Source of the DNA: JAAYUJ01 sp963698165
GTDB taxonomy: Bacteria; Desulfobacterota; Syntrophobacteria; Syntrophobacterales; Syntrophobacteraceae
Length of the DNA stretch: 64,000 nt
Assembly: GCA_963698165.1 (NCBI GenBank)
Contig: CAVOPT010000015.1
Span: 186,001 to 250,000, forward strand
Reading direction: 5' to 3'
Shown piece after piece: positions 1-9,402 of this stretch. Below the pieces are notes generated by a model. The model was not told where the DNA came from. It did no database searches and saw nothing but the letters and a program-made list of their open reading frames with translations. Made by a program: the position numbers and the translations under genes. The first letter of the stretch is position 1, and each line of letters opens with the position of its first letter.

Positions 1-1931
1 TCCTCTTCATGAAACAGTTCATCAATGGAGCGGCCTAAAAGTTCATCGTCAGCGTAACCCAATAAAAAGGCGTGAGAAGGGCTTTGGTAAACGATGGTAC
101 CCTCCTCGGTGAACGCCTGGGTGATATCCATGCCATGCTCGGTTAACCCCCTGAAACGCTCCTCACGGCGCCTGATCTGCACATTCCAGAAAACGATCAC
201 TGCCAGGATAATGGCGGCGCCACCACCCACCTTGGCCAAGTTCCAATAATGGGCCGTGTTGATCTCATGCTCGAACTTGAGCGTGAGCCATTTCCTGGAA
301 ATGGCATTGCGTTCCTCGGTGTTGATGGAGCTGAGGCCTTTTTCCATCAAATTGAGGAGCTCGGGCCAATCGTTGCGCACGCCGAGCGCCATTTCGAAGT
401 CGTAGGGAGTTGAAGCCGCCACCTTAAGGTTGAGAAAACCGTGTTTGCTGATCAGATACGTCGCAGTCCCAAGGTTTTCGACAAACGCATATACTTCGTT
501 GGAAGAGACCGCTTCCAAACCTTCTCGCGGAGAGTTCACCAGATGCAGAAGAATATCCGGATAATCACGCAGCAGGTATTCATGGCTGGCAAAATCACGA
601 ACCACCGCCACCCGAAGCCCGTTCAAGTCCTTCAGTCCTCCGACATAAGGGGTTTTGGATTGGGTAATGATGACCACGGGAAATTTGAGATAGGCACGAG
701 TAAAGCGCATATAGGTTCTACGTTCGGGAGTATCCACGGCACAGGGGTAAACGTCGACAATTCGTGATTTGCCTTTTATGATTACTTCAGACCAGGAAGA
801 ACTCGGCACGATATTGATATCGAACCCCAGACGGTCAGCCAATAACCCTATGTAATCAGAGGCAATACCTCCATAGTTTCCATCGGTGTCGACAAATTCA
901 AAAGGTGGTGTGGCGGGGTCGATGCCAATGCGAATCGTTGAGTGGTCACGGATCCAGGCCTTTTCGGCGGCAGTTAAACTGATTGGGGTCGAAATGCGTT
1001 TGAAATAAAGTAGTTCGCGTAATGGTATCCAGCGGGATTCGATTTCCATGAGTTCATCGTTGGAAATAGCATCAAACCCTGCCTCGATCTGGGCCAAAAG
1101 GTCACGGCGCCCCTTTGCCACGGCCGCCACGAACTTCTGTTTATAAAGCGGCTTTTCGATTCGATTGAAGTCCCCGGCACGGCCGTGATGCCCCAAGAGC
1201 GTGAAAAACCCCAGAGTTTCGCTCGCAATGGCGCGAATTTCTCCAGCTAGAGCCGAGTCTATCATTGCCTTGGGGTCCTTGTACGTGACGACCTGCAACC
1301 CCTGAGCGTTTTCTCGAAGATAGTCTGCGGTCGCACCACCATGAATCGCCCCTATTTTTTGTCCGTCAAGATCTTCAATGGCCGAAAGTTGACCATACTT
1401 TACCGGGAAGAAAATCGAAGAGCTGGATTCGTAAAAAGGTTGGGAAAAGTCCATATAGGCCGTGCGGTCCTCGGTTGCGAACAGACCGGAATGAATATCC
1501 GCTTCGCCCCTCTTGATGGAGGCGACGGAATCTCCCAGGTCAGTAAAACGAAATTCAATGCGCTTTCCGGACTTTTTTGCCCACAGTCTCCAGATATCGA
1601 CAAACATTCCGGCCGGAGCACCTTCCGGGTACAGCATGGTGTAGGGAGGGTTGTTTCGATCACACGCAATCACCAGAGCCTTTTGCAGTTCGCTGTTGGG
1701 GGTGGCTGCCAGTTGATGATCAGCCAATGGATGACCGGGCACCTCCAGGCGGATATCAATCTGTTGCGGCGTTTCATGAGAATCATTTTGGCCTATGTGT
1801 TCGGTTGATAACTGAATATTGCCGGCTCTAGTGGGGGCAGCTTCCGGTGTTGCCTGGGCGGCGAGACAACAGCCAACCGTCAGCAGCCCAACCAAGAATG
1901 CGCATTCGGAAAGCCTCCATGGTTTCCACAT
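1..1931 (-). CDS. BvgS/EvgS-like membrane sensor with two periplasmic binding domains and PAS (3' part beyond window)
   Basis: Partial gene, open from an ATG at 1931 to the left edge (about 643 codons). AGGA sits about 8 bases upstream of the ATG. Residues 1-25 form a signal peptide. Two family-3 solute-binding domains follow in tandem (about residues 85-305 and 325-545). The first has DRNNPPYTM and DIHSGLFATEDR; the second has IRIGIDPATPPFEF. A single membrane helix (VGGGAAIILAVIVFWN) leads into a PAS domain with GLTEHGMDITQAF and YQSPS. This VFT-VFT-TM-PAS order is that of BvgS/EvgS-type hybrid kinases, so a kinase or cyclase output is expected past the edge, but it is not visible. The ligand is unknown. 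Confidence 0.85.
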   Translation of the reverse strand, partial: MWKPWRLSECAFLVGLLTVGCCLAAQATPEAAPTRAGNIQLSTEHIGQNDSHETPQQIDIRLEVPGHPLADHQLAATPNSELQKALVIACDRNNPPYTMLYPEGAPAGMFVDIWRLWAKKSGKRIEFRFTDLGDSVASIKRGEADIHSGLFATEDRTAYMDFSQPFYESSSSIFFPVKYGQLSAIEDLDGQKIGAIHGGATADYLRENAQGLQVVTYKDPKAMIDSALAGEIRAIASETLGFFTLLGHHGRAGDFNRIEKPLYKQKFVAAVAKGRRDLLAQIEAGFDAISNDELMEIESRWIPLRELLYFKRISTPISLTAAEKAWIRDHSTIRIGIDPATPPFEFVDTDGNYGGIASDYIGLLADRLGFDINIVPSSSWSEVIIKGKSRIVDVYPCAVDTPERRTYMRFTRAYLKFPVVIITQSKTPYVGGLKDLNGLRVAVVRDFASHEYLLRDYPDILLHLVNSPREGLEAVSSNEVYAFVENLGTATYLISKHGFLNLKVAASTPYDFEMALGVRNDWPELLNLMEKGLSSINTEERNAISRKWLTLKFEHEINTAHYWNLAKVGGGAAIILAVIVFWNVQIRRREERFRGLTEHGMDITQAFTEEGTIVYQSPSHAFLLGYADDELLGRSIDELFHEE

Positions 1932-2590
1932 GATCTGTCCTGCTTTCGGTGTCATTGAAAGGCCTGCATGCCATTGCCGGCGTCGAGTATGGCTCCGGCT
2001 CCGCAGAGGGGCCATGGAACATGCTCGCAAGAGCGTCCTCCATGGGTAAGGAAATAGCCTCCTACTGCACTGTTGAGCTGCCCTGTATGATGATGCGAAA
2101 ACCGTGGAGGAACGTCCCGAGTCCCGGCTTACCTCGAGGATCGCGGAATGGGCCAGGGCATTGATTGATTCCCGCTCGGCAGGAACAATAGCGCAGGGAC
2201 TCTGCGTTTTCAATGAAGAGCGCGAAGAAATCGCTTGACACTCTTCGCGGCAAGAGAGGGTGTTTGGTTTTTGGAAGACTCCCGAACGTCAATGGGTGCG
2301 GGTCTTTGCGTCTATCTCGGGATTGGTTTACCCGCCCTCTGTACGTTCATGTTAGGGGAACCCCGCATGAACGGACAAGGTTGATGGTTTTCCCCCTTCG
2401 ACAAGCCCAGGCTTGGCTTCGATACCCTGCAATGAACGTTGGGAATCTTGAGCCTTGTATGTTAAGGGTCAGCTTCTGCGTTCCACCACTGTCGACGGGA
2501 CTCCGGGGCGTATTGAAAAATGCGGGGTTACAACTTTAACCAGTATCGATTTTCAGCGGTTTGGGCTTCTCCTCGCCAAAGGAGTGAAAC
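1932..2590. other. Gene-free stretch with two hairpins
   Basis: About 660 bases with no convincing coding frame. Two inverted repeats are visible. CGCGAAGA at 2221-2228 pairs with TCTTCGCG at 2242-2249. A longer one at 2344-2373 has outer arms CGTTCATG/CATGAACG around GGGGAACCCC. The antiporter ribosome site AAAGGAG lies at the right end. The region separates a leftward gene from a rightward one, so it must hold promoters for both; I could not assign them. Confidence 0.5.
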
Positions 2591-3838
2591 ATGCTCATCG
2601 TCGCGGCTTTTGTTCTGCTCGTTTTTCTCCACAGCCTGGCATCCAGGCGGTTGGAGCGGACCATTATCACACCGCCGATCCTCTTCACGTCGGCAGGTAT
2701 CCTGCTTGTCGTCGGCCTGCCGGTGCTGCGTGAATTTGAAGCAGACCGGAAAGCATTTCTCCTGATCGCCGAAGTCGGCCTGGTGCTGACGCTCTTCTCC
2801 GATGCCACCCGGATCAACCTTCAAGTCCTGAAGGGCAATGAGAAGTTGCCCATCAGGCTGTTGGGTATCGGCATGCTGCCGACCATCCTGCTCGGGGCCA
2901 TCGGGGCGGCCATAGTCTTCCCAGGGCTGTCGGTCTGGGAAGCCTGTATTCTCGCCGCCATCCTGGCTCCGACTGACGCCGGTCTGGGAGAGGTGGTCGT
3001 CAGCAGTCCGAAGGTGCCGGTGCGCATTCGCCAGGCCCTCAGCGTGGAAGCCGGTCTCAACGACGGGATGGCGGTTCCCTTTCTCATGTTTTTCATCGCC
3101 CTCGCCCAGGTTGGAACGAAGGGGGCGGGGGGTGTGCTAACGCGATTCGTCGTCGAGCAACTCGGCTTGGGCGCCCTGGTCGGTCTGGCGATTGGCATGG
3201 CGGGGGGCTTGCTGCTGGGCCTGGCCAAACGCAAACAGTGGATCGCTGAGTCCTTCCAGCAACTGGGACTGGTGGCGTTGCCGCTCCTCTGCGTGATGGG
3301 GGCCGAGCACGTCCACGGGAGCATGTTCATCGCGGGTTACGTCGCCGGGCTTGCCGTCCAGGTGGGTTTCAAGGAGGCGGCTGAGCAGAGCGTGGAGTTC
3401 ACCGAGGGCTGGGGAAGACTGCTCGATTTCTTCGTATTCTTTTTTTTCGGCCTGCTCATCGCCACAGCATGGAGAAAGTTGAGCCTGCCGCTCCTGGCGT
3501 ATGGCGTTATCAGCCTCACGGTGGTGAGAATGCTCCCCGTGGCCGTTTCCCTCATCGGGACCCGCCTGAGCCAGGCAACGGTGGTCTTCATGGGCTGGTT
3601 CGGGCCCCGGGGGCTGGCTTCCATCGTGCTCGGTCTCGTGTACCTGGAGCAGGAGTCTCATCTGCCAGGGGAGTCGGTCATCAGCATGGCAGTGATGGCA
3701 ACGGTCCTGTTGAGCATTTTTGCGCACGGTTTCAGCACGTTGCCGGGCATCGGCCTGTATGCCCGAAAGATCGCGACGTTGGACACCACCGCCCCAGAGC
3801 ATCTTGAGGTGGTGGAGGCCAAATCGCTCTCACGGTAG
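2591..3838 (+). CDS. Cation/proton antiporter, CPA1/NhaP-like
   Basis: 415 residues with about 12 hydrophobic segments, an integral inner-membrane exchanger of monovalent cations for protons. The ATG follows AAAGGAGTGAAAC. Family landmarks are ILAPTDAGLGEVV in the first half of the core and EAGLNDGMAVPF, which holds the Asn-Asp pair typical of electroneutral CPA1 antiporters. WFGPRGLASIVLGL near the C terminus is also characteristic. There is no C-terminal TrkA domain, so it is a bare transporter. The stop codon lies inside a copy of the GGTAGGGCGGGG repeat. The next gene is a potassium-channel-like protein on the same strand, which suggests a small ion-homeostasis unit. Sodium versus potassium specificity cannot be read. 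Confidence 0.88.
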   Translation: MLIVAAFVLLVFLHSLASRRLERTIITPPILFTSAGILLVVGLPVLREFEADRKAFLLIAEVGLVLTLFSDATRINLQVLKGNEKLPIRLLGIGMLPTILLGAIGAAIVFPGLSVWEACILAAILAPTDAGLGEVVVSSPKVPVRIRQALSVEAGLNDGMAVPFLMFFIALAQVGTKGAGGVLTRFVVEQLGLGALVGLAIGMAGGLLLGLAKRKQWIAESFQQLGLVALPLLCVMGAEHVHGSMFIAGYVAGLAVQVGFKEAAEQSVEFTEGWGRLLDFFVFFFFGLLIATAWRKLSLPLLAYGVISLTVVRMLPVAVSLIGTRLSQATVVFMGWFGPRGLASIVLGLVYLEQESHLPGESVISMAVMATVLLSIFAHGFSTLPGIGLYARKIATLDTTAPEHLEVVEAKSLSR

Positions 3839-3860
3839 GGCGGGGTTGCGTCCCACCATG
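3834..3860. repeat. Half-copy of the GC-rich dispersed hairpin repeat
   Basis: GGTAGGGCGGGGTTGCGTCC is shared with the complete hairpins at 20843-20916 and 30794-30862, but here the second arm is lost. It overlaps the antiporter stop codon. Confidence 0.6.
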
Positions 3861-3910
3861 TTGGCGAGCCAAACGTTTATGTGCGGTAACCTTCCCAGGA
3901 GCAATGAAGC

Positions 3911-4654
3911 ATGACGGTTATTAAAGACCTGACAACCCGGTACAGCCGCCGCCGTTTCGCGTGCCTGTTCTTTTCGCTCCTCGTGACGCTGGTGGCCTCG
4001 CCGGTCCTTTCGGCGTTCGGGTTCAGCGGAAGATTCATGGAAGTGTTCCTGGTTCTCAACATCCTGCTGGCCGTGCTCATCACCATGTTCAGTCTTGGAT
4101 CTTACGCGGTCATGGGACTCTTTGTGCTGGTCCTTGTCGCGAGGGGTGGACACACCTTCCTCGGGTATGGGCTGCTCCTTAAGACCAGTCAGGGAGCCGA
4201 AGCACTGTTATGCCTTGTTTCGATCATCGTCATGTTTCGTTACGCGCTGGGCGAAGGACGCGTCACCTCCGAGCGCATCTTCGCCGCTCTGAACGTGTAC
4301 CTCATGGGCGGCATCATGTGCGGTTTGCTCTTTTGCATCTTCGAGGATTTTTGGCCAGGGTCGTTTTCCATCCAGGGGGCGCCCCACGATGGAACCAAGG
4401 AGATCCTGATGGCTCGCTTGATTTACTTCAGTTTCGTCACGTTGGGAACGCTGGGATACGGGGACATCATCCCCATCGGTGGTCCTGCTCAAGCTCTGGC
4501 CGTCACCGAGGCCATCGTCGGGCAAATGTATTTGGTCGTGGTGGTGGCGCGCCTGGTGAGCCTGTATCAAGGGAGCTCAGGGCAGACTGCTCATCCCGGT
4601 CAGGAAAAATCCGACAGCATCGATGAGGTTTCCGATGCGTCGCAGGAGCGTTGA
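3911..4654 (+). CDS. Potassium-channel-like membrane protein with TLGYGD filter
   Basis: 247 residues, five or six hydrophobic segments. The C-terminal half carries a pore loop with the selectivity-filter motif TLGTLGYGDIIP, followed by the inner helix AIVGQMYLVVVVARLVSLY. This is the Ion_trans_2 pore arrangement; the N-terminal helices have no voltage-sensor arginine ladder that I can see. The ATG is preceded by AGGAGCAATGAAGC. There is no RCK/TrkA-N gating domain and the C terminus is a short polar tail. It lies 72 bases after the antiporter gene and may be co-transcribed with it. Potassium conduction is inferred from the filter. Confidence 0.85.
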   Translation: MTVIKDLTTRYSRRRFACLFFSLLVTLVASPVLSAFGFSGRFMEVFLVLNILLAVLITMFSLGSYAVMGLFVLVLVARGGHTFLGYGLLLKTSQGAEALLCLVSIIVMFRYALGEGRVTSERIFAALNVYLMGGIMCGLLFCIFEDFWPGSFSIQGAPHDGTKEILMARLIYFSFVTLGTLGYGDIIPIGGPAQALAVTEAIVGQMYLVVVVARLVSLYQGSSGQTAHPGQEKSDSIDEVSDASQER

Positions 4655-4926
4655 GCGGCTTCGTCAAGGCAATCCAATCATTCCGTTTTTTCTGTCCTTG
4701 GGTATGGGACCAAAGTCCAATATGGCGTTTTCACCATCTTGTGCTATGATGGCGCACTTTTGTGCCGGAAATGATGGTCCGTTCAACACTCTCGGTCAGG
4801 TGCACCGGGTAACATCAGCCTTGGTGGATTGCATTCCGTACCTTTGCCTTCATTTGGAAGAGCCGGCCCAGTCTGGTCTTTTGGGAGTCCCGAATCTTTA
4901 TGTCCGATCTGGTCAGGAGTAGTCCT

Positions 4927-6196
4927 ATGCGCGACGAGAAGCATTTTGTACAGACATGTCTGCGGTATGTGTTTTGGGGATCCAGGTTGTCTGTCTCAGG
5001 GAAAGCCCTCCTATGGGGCTTTCTGGTTGCCGCCGTGTTTCTTCTCCCAGGCGTGCCCGGGAGAGAAGCATTGGCGCAGGCCCCAGCGCCGCCCGAGGTC
5101 GAAGTGGTGACCGTCACCCAAAAGGACGTGCCCGTCTATTCCGAATGGGTCGGCACCACCGAGGGGCTCGTGAACGCCAAGATCCGCGCCCAGGTCACCG
5201 GCTACCTTTCCAGGCAGAATTACGAGGAAGGGTCGACGGTGAAGAAAGGCGATCTGCTGTTCGAAATTGATCCTCGTACATTCCAGGCGGCAGTGGCCCA
5301 GGCCGAAGCACAACTGGCGATAGCCAGGGCCAGACTGGGGAAAACCGAACTGGATGTCAAACGGTACCGGCCTCTCGCCAAGGAGAGCGCCATCAGTCAG
5401 CAGGAACTCGATGATGCCGTCCAGGCCAATCTCGCTGCCAAAGCCGGCGTACAGGCGGCCGATGCGGCCCTCGACCAGGCCAAACTGAGCCTCAGCTTCA
5501 CGAAGATCACCTCGCCGGTCGATGGCATCGCCGGGAGTGCCAACGCCCAGATCGGCGACCTGGTCGGCCCGACGAACGCGGGGGATCTCACCGCCGTCTC
5601 CACGGTGGACCCCATCAAGGTCTATTTCCCCATCAGCGAGCAGCAGTACATGATATTTGCGCGGGACGCAGTCAAAACCGGGGGCCCTGTAGAGCACAAG
5701 ACAGCGGGAGCTGGAGCTGGTCCTGGCGGATGGCAGCGTTTTCCCCCAGAAGGGCAAGTTCTCCTTTGCCGAGCGGCAGGTGGACGTGAAGACGGGCACC
5801 ATTCGCCTTGCAGCCATTTTCAGCAACCCGGGAAATATCCTTCGCCCTGGACAGTATGGTCGTGTGCGCGCGGTCCTGGAGACCCAGAAGGGGGCCATCA
5901 TGATCCCGCAGCGGGCGGTGACCGAACTTCAGGGAAGCTACCAGGTGGCGGTGGTGGGACCGGACAACAAGGTCAACATTCGACCCGTCAAGACCGGGGA
6001 GCGCGTGGACAACCTGTGGGTCATCACGAGCGGCCTGAAGCCGGGTGAACGGGTGGTGGTTGAGGGGCTGCAGAAGGTCAAGGAAGGCGTGCTGGTCAAC
6101 CCCAAATCCGTGGACGCCGAATCCAGGCCTCAATCGGTTTCGCCCCCCAAGCCCGAGGCAAAGCCCGCACCAACCCCAGCTCCCAAGAAGGACTAA
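4927..6196 (+). pseudogene. RND efflux periplasmic adaptor (MexA/AcrA-like), one-base frameshift
   Basis: Membrane-fusion subunit that links the inner-membrane pump to the outer-membrane channel. I choose the ATG at 4927 because AGGAG lies 7 bases upstream; an in-frame ATG at 4900 lacks this. An N-terminal signal/anchor is followed by the lipoyl/barrel-sandwich region (GYLSRQNYEEGSTVKKGD), an alpha hairpin and the beta barrel. The frame breaks at 5706-5708: dropping one G from GGG restores HKTAELELVLADGS and joins the downstream frame (VDVKTGTIRLAAIF, FRPGQ-like RPGQYGRV, PQRAVTELQGSYQV). The repaired protein has 422 residues, normal for the family. The partner genes are intact, so a sequencing indel is likelier than true loss. 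Confidence 0.85.
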
Positions 6197-6201
6197 AACC
6201 C

Positions 6202-9200
6202 ATGGCCAAATTCTTCATCAATCGCCCCATCGTGGCCATGGTGATTGCTATCCTCATGGTCATCATCGGCCTGGTGGCAATGTCGGGGCTGCCCATCGCC
6301 CAGTTTCCCAACATCGTCCCCCCTGAAATCCAGGTCAAGACCACTTACACCGGCGCCGATGCCGTCACTGTCGAACAGTCCGTGGCGACCCCCATCGAAC
6401 AGCAGATGTCCGGTGTGGACAATATGAACTACATGTATTCCCTCAATTCCAACGACGGACAGATGACTCTCCGTGTCAACTTCGACGTGAAGACCGACCC
6501 CAACACCGACCAGATCCTGGCGCAGATGCGCCAGAGCCAGGCTGAGTCCCAGTTGCCGTCGGATGTTCGAAACTTCGGAGTCACGGTGCAGAAGTCCACT
6601 GCCGCGCCCCTCATCATGTTCGCTCTCTTTTCGCCCAACGGCACGTACGACAACATCTTTCTCGCCAATTATTGCTATATCAACATCAACGACCAGATGA
6701 CCCGCGTGCCGGGCATCGCCAGCGTCACGATTTTCGGTGCCGGCCAGTATTCCATGCGTTTCTGGGTGAAACCGGACCAGCTCGCTAAGCTCAACATCAC
6801 CATTCCTGAAATCGTCAACGCCATCGAGACGCAAAACACCGTGAACCCGGCCGGCCAGATCGGCGCGGAGCCGGTGCCCAAGGGGCAGGAGTTCACTTAT
6901 GCGGTCCGTGCGCAGGGCCGTCTGCAAAGCGAGCAGGAATTCAGCGACATCATCGTGCGGGCGCAGCCGGACGGGTCCTTCGTACGACTCAAGGACGTCG
7001 CCCGCATCGAACTGGGAGCTCAGACCTACAACCTCATCGGTCGCCTCAATGGCAAGCCGGCCGCCCTCATCGCCCTCTACCAGCTCCCCGGCTCCAATGC
7101 CATTGAAGCCGCCGAGGGTACCAAGAAGCTCATGGAGAAGCTCAAGGAGAGCTTTCCCCAGGACCTCGATTACGCCATTGCCCTCGACACCACCCTCGCC
7201 GTCACCGAGGGCATGAAAGAGATCCAGAAGACACTTGTGGAAGCCCTGATCCTCGTGATCATCGTGGTGTTCCTGTTCCTGCAGGGCTGGCGCGCCACCC
7301 TGATCCCACTGCTGGCGGTGCCGGTGTCCCTGGTGGGGACTTTCGCCCTGTTCCCCCTGTTTGGCTTTTCCATCAACACGCTGTCGCTTTTCGGCCTGGT
7401 GCTCGCCATCGGCCTGGTGGTGGATGACGCCATCGTGGTGGTGGAAGCTGTCGAGCACCACATCGAGCATGGCATGTCGCCCAAGGAGGCGACCTTCAAG
7501 GCCATGGAGGAGGTATCCGGCCCGGTCATCGCCATCGCCATTATTCTCACCGCGGTCTTTGTGCCTACGGCGTTCATTCCCGGCATCACCGGACGCCTCT
7601 ATCAGCAGTTTGCCGTCACCATCGCGGTGTCGGTCATCATTTCCGCGTTCAACGCCCTCACCCTGAGCCCCGCCCTTGCGTCGCTCCTCCTTCGACCGAA
7701 AAAGGAGTCACGAGGACCCCTGGCCATTTTCTTCCGATGGTTCAACAAGGGCTTCGACCGCGCAACTGGTGCTTATGTCAGAACCTGCGGTCTGCTCATT
7801 CGCAAGAGCGCCATATCACTCCTGCTCCTGGTGGGCATCACGGTCTTCACGGGTTTTCTCGGGAAGGGGATCCCCGTTAGCTTCCTGCCCGAGGAAGACC
7901 AGGGCTACATGTACGCCGGGGTCCAACTGCCCGATGCGGCCTCGCTCCAGCGCACCGACGAGATCATGAAGCAGGCCGAAGAGATTCTCAAGGCTACGCC
8001 TGGCGTGCAATACTACTCGTCCATTGTCGGCTACAGCATGCTGAGCCAGGTGCAGAACACCTACAGCGGCTTTTTCTTCATCACCCTGGAAGACTGGGGA
8101 AAGCGCAAGAAGCCCGAGGAGAAGTACGAAGCCATCATGGCCCACCTGAACAAGAAATTACGCGAGATCACCGGGGCCATCGGCTTTGCCTTCTCTCCGC
8201 CTGCCATTCCGGGAATCGGTGCCGCCGGCGGAGTGACCTTCATCCTCGAGGATCGCGTGGGAAAGGACATCGCCTTCCTGTCTGAGAATGTGCAGAAATT
8301 CGTTGCCGCTGCCCGCCAGCGGCCCGAGTTGGCCAGCGTCACCACCACCTTTCTTCCCGTGGTGCCGCAGGTGTCGGTGGACGTGGACCGCGACAAGGTG
8401 TTGAAGCAGGGCGTGCCGCTCAAAGACGCGTATCAGACGCTCCAGTGCTTCATGGGCGGCATATTTGTGAACTACTTCAACCGCTTCGGCCGCCAGTGGC
8501 AGATTTATGTCCAGGCCGAGGGCGACTACCGCACCCGTGCCGACGACATGGCCCAATTCTTCGTGCGCAACGGCGACGGCAACATGGTGCCCCTGTCCGC
8601 CCTCGCCGGGTTCCACCCAACGGCGGGGCCCGAATTCACCATGCGCTACAACCTGTATCGTTCAGCGCAGATCAATGCCTCCGCCAAACCCGGGTATAGC
8701 TCCGCCCAGGCCATGAAGGCCATGGAGGAGGTCTTTGCTCAGAACATGCCGCGCGAGATGGGCTTTGACTACCTGGGCATGAGCTATCAGGAGAAGAAGG
8801 CCCAGGAGGGCATTTCGCCCGCCGTCATTTTCGGGTTTTCACTGCTTTGCGTCTTCCTGATTCTCGCCGCCCAGTATGAGAGCTGGAGTCTGCCGTTCAG
8901 CGTGCTCCTCGGCACGCCCGTGGCCGTGGCCGGAGCGTTTCTGGGTTTGTGGGTCGGCCATTTCGAAAACAACGTGTACGCACAAATCGGTCTGGTCATG
9001 CTCATCGGGCTCGCGGCCAAGAATGCCATCCTCATCGTGGAGTTCGCCAAGATGGGCTACGAACAGGGCAAACCCCTCATGGAGGCGACCCTCGAGGGGG
9101 CGCGCCTGCGCCTCAGGCCCATCCTGATGACGTCCTTCGCATTCATCCTGGGCTGCGTGCCCCTGGCCAAGGCCAGCGGCGCAGGGGGGCTTTCCCGCCA

Positions 9201-9372
9201 GGTCATGGGGTTCGCCGTCATAGGGGGCATGATGGCGGCCAGCTTCATCGCCATTTTTCTCATCCCGGTGACCTTCTATGTGGTCGAGAAGTTGTCTCAT
9301 CGCGGCGGAAAGCATGATTCACCTCAGATTGATGGACCGGCCTCCCATGGTCCGGGTGGAGGGCACGAGTGA
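6202..9372 (+). CDS. RND multidrug efflux pump, AcrB/MexB-like (HAE1)
   Basis: 1056 residues, the usual AcrB length, with 12 predicted membrane helices and two large periplasmic loops. Proton-relay residues are present: the Asp-Asp pair in GLVVDDAIVVVE (helix 4) and the Lys in LAAKNAILIVEFAK (helix 10). The N terminus MAKFFINRPIVAMV is typical. The gene begins 5 bases after the adaptor stop and its stop codon overlaps the start region of the outer-membrane channel gene, so the three form one operon. It exports hydrophobic or amphiphilic compounds from the periplasm or outer leaflet using the proton gradient; substrates cannot be read. There is no local regulator gene. Confidence 0.93.
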   Translation: MAKFFINRPIVAMVIAILMVIIGLVAMSGLPIAQFPNIVPPEIQVKTTYTGADAVTVEQSVATPIEQQMSGVDNMNYMYSLNSNDGQMTLRVNFDVKTDPNTDQILAQMRQSQAESQLPSDVRNFGVTVQKSTAAPLIMFALFSPNGTYDNIFLANYCYININDQMTRVPGIASVTIFGAGQYSMRFWVKPDQLAKLNITIPEIVNAIETQNTVNPAGQIGAEPVPKGQEFTYAVRAQGRLQSEQEFSDIIVRAQPDGSFVRLKDVARIELGAQTYNLIGRLNGKPAALIALYQLPGSNAIEAAEGTKKLMEKLKESFPQDLDYAIALDTTLAVTEGMKEIQKTLVEALILVIIVVFLFLQGWRATLIPLLAVPVSLVGTFALFPLFGFSINTLSLFGLVLAIGLVVDDAIVVVEAVEHHIEHGMSPKEATFKAMEEVSGPVIAIAIILTAVFVPTAFIPGITGRLYQQFAVTIAVSVIISAFNALTLSPALASLLLRPKKESRGPLAIFFRWFNKGFDRATGAYVRTCGLLIRKSAISLLLLVGITVFTGFLGKGIPVSFLPEEDQGYMYAGVQLPDAASLQRTDEIMKQAEEILKATPGVQYYSSIVGYSMLSQVQNTYSGFFFITLEDWGKRKKPEEKYEAIMAHLNKKLREITGAIGFAFSPPAIPGIGAAGGVTFILEDRVGKDIAFLSENVQKFVAAARQRPELASVTTTFLPVVPQVSVDVDRDKVLKQGVPLKDAYQTLQCFMGGIFVNYFNRFGRQWQIYVQAEGDYRTRADDMAQFFVRNGDGNMVPLSALAGFHPTAGPEFTMRYNLYRSAQINASAKPGYSSAQAMKAMEEVFAQNMPREMGFDYLGMSYQEKKAQEGISPAVIFGFSLLCVFLILAAQYESWSLPFSVLLGTPVAVAGAFLGLWVGHFENNVYAQIGLVMLIGLAAKNAILIVEFAKMGYEQGKPLMEATLEGARLRLRPILMTSFAFILGCVPLAKASGAGGLSRQVMGFAVIGGMMAASFIAIFLIPVTFYVVEKLSHRGGKHDSPQIDGPASHGPGGGHE

Positions 9373-9402
9373 TGGAAATGGCTTGCAAAGCAACTGACCC
9401 TG

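Noticed and set aside
6193..7470. Long leftward open frame of 425 codons opposite the RND pump gene
   Set aside because: It is His/Asp/Gly-rich, has no family likeness, and mirrors the third-position GC bias of the pump gene on the other strand.
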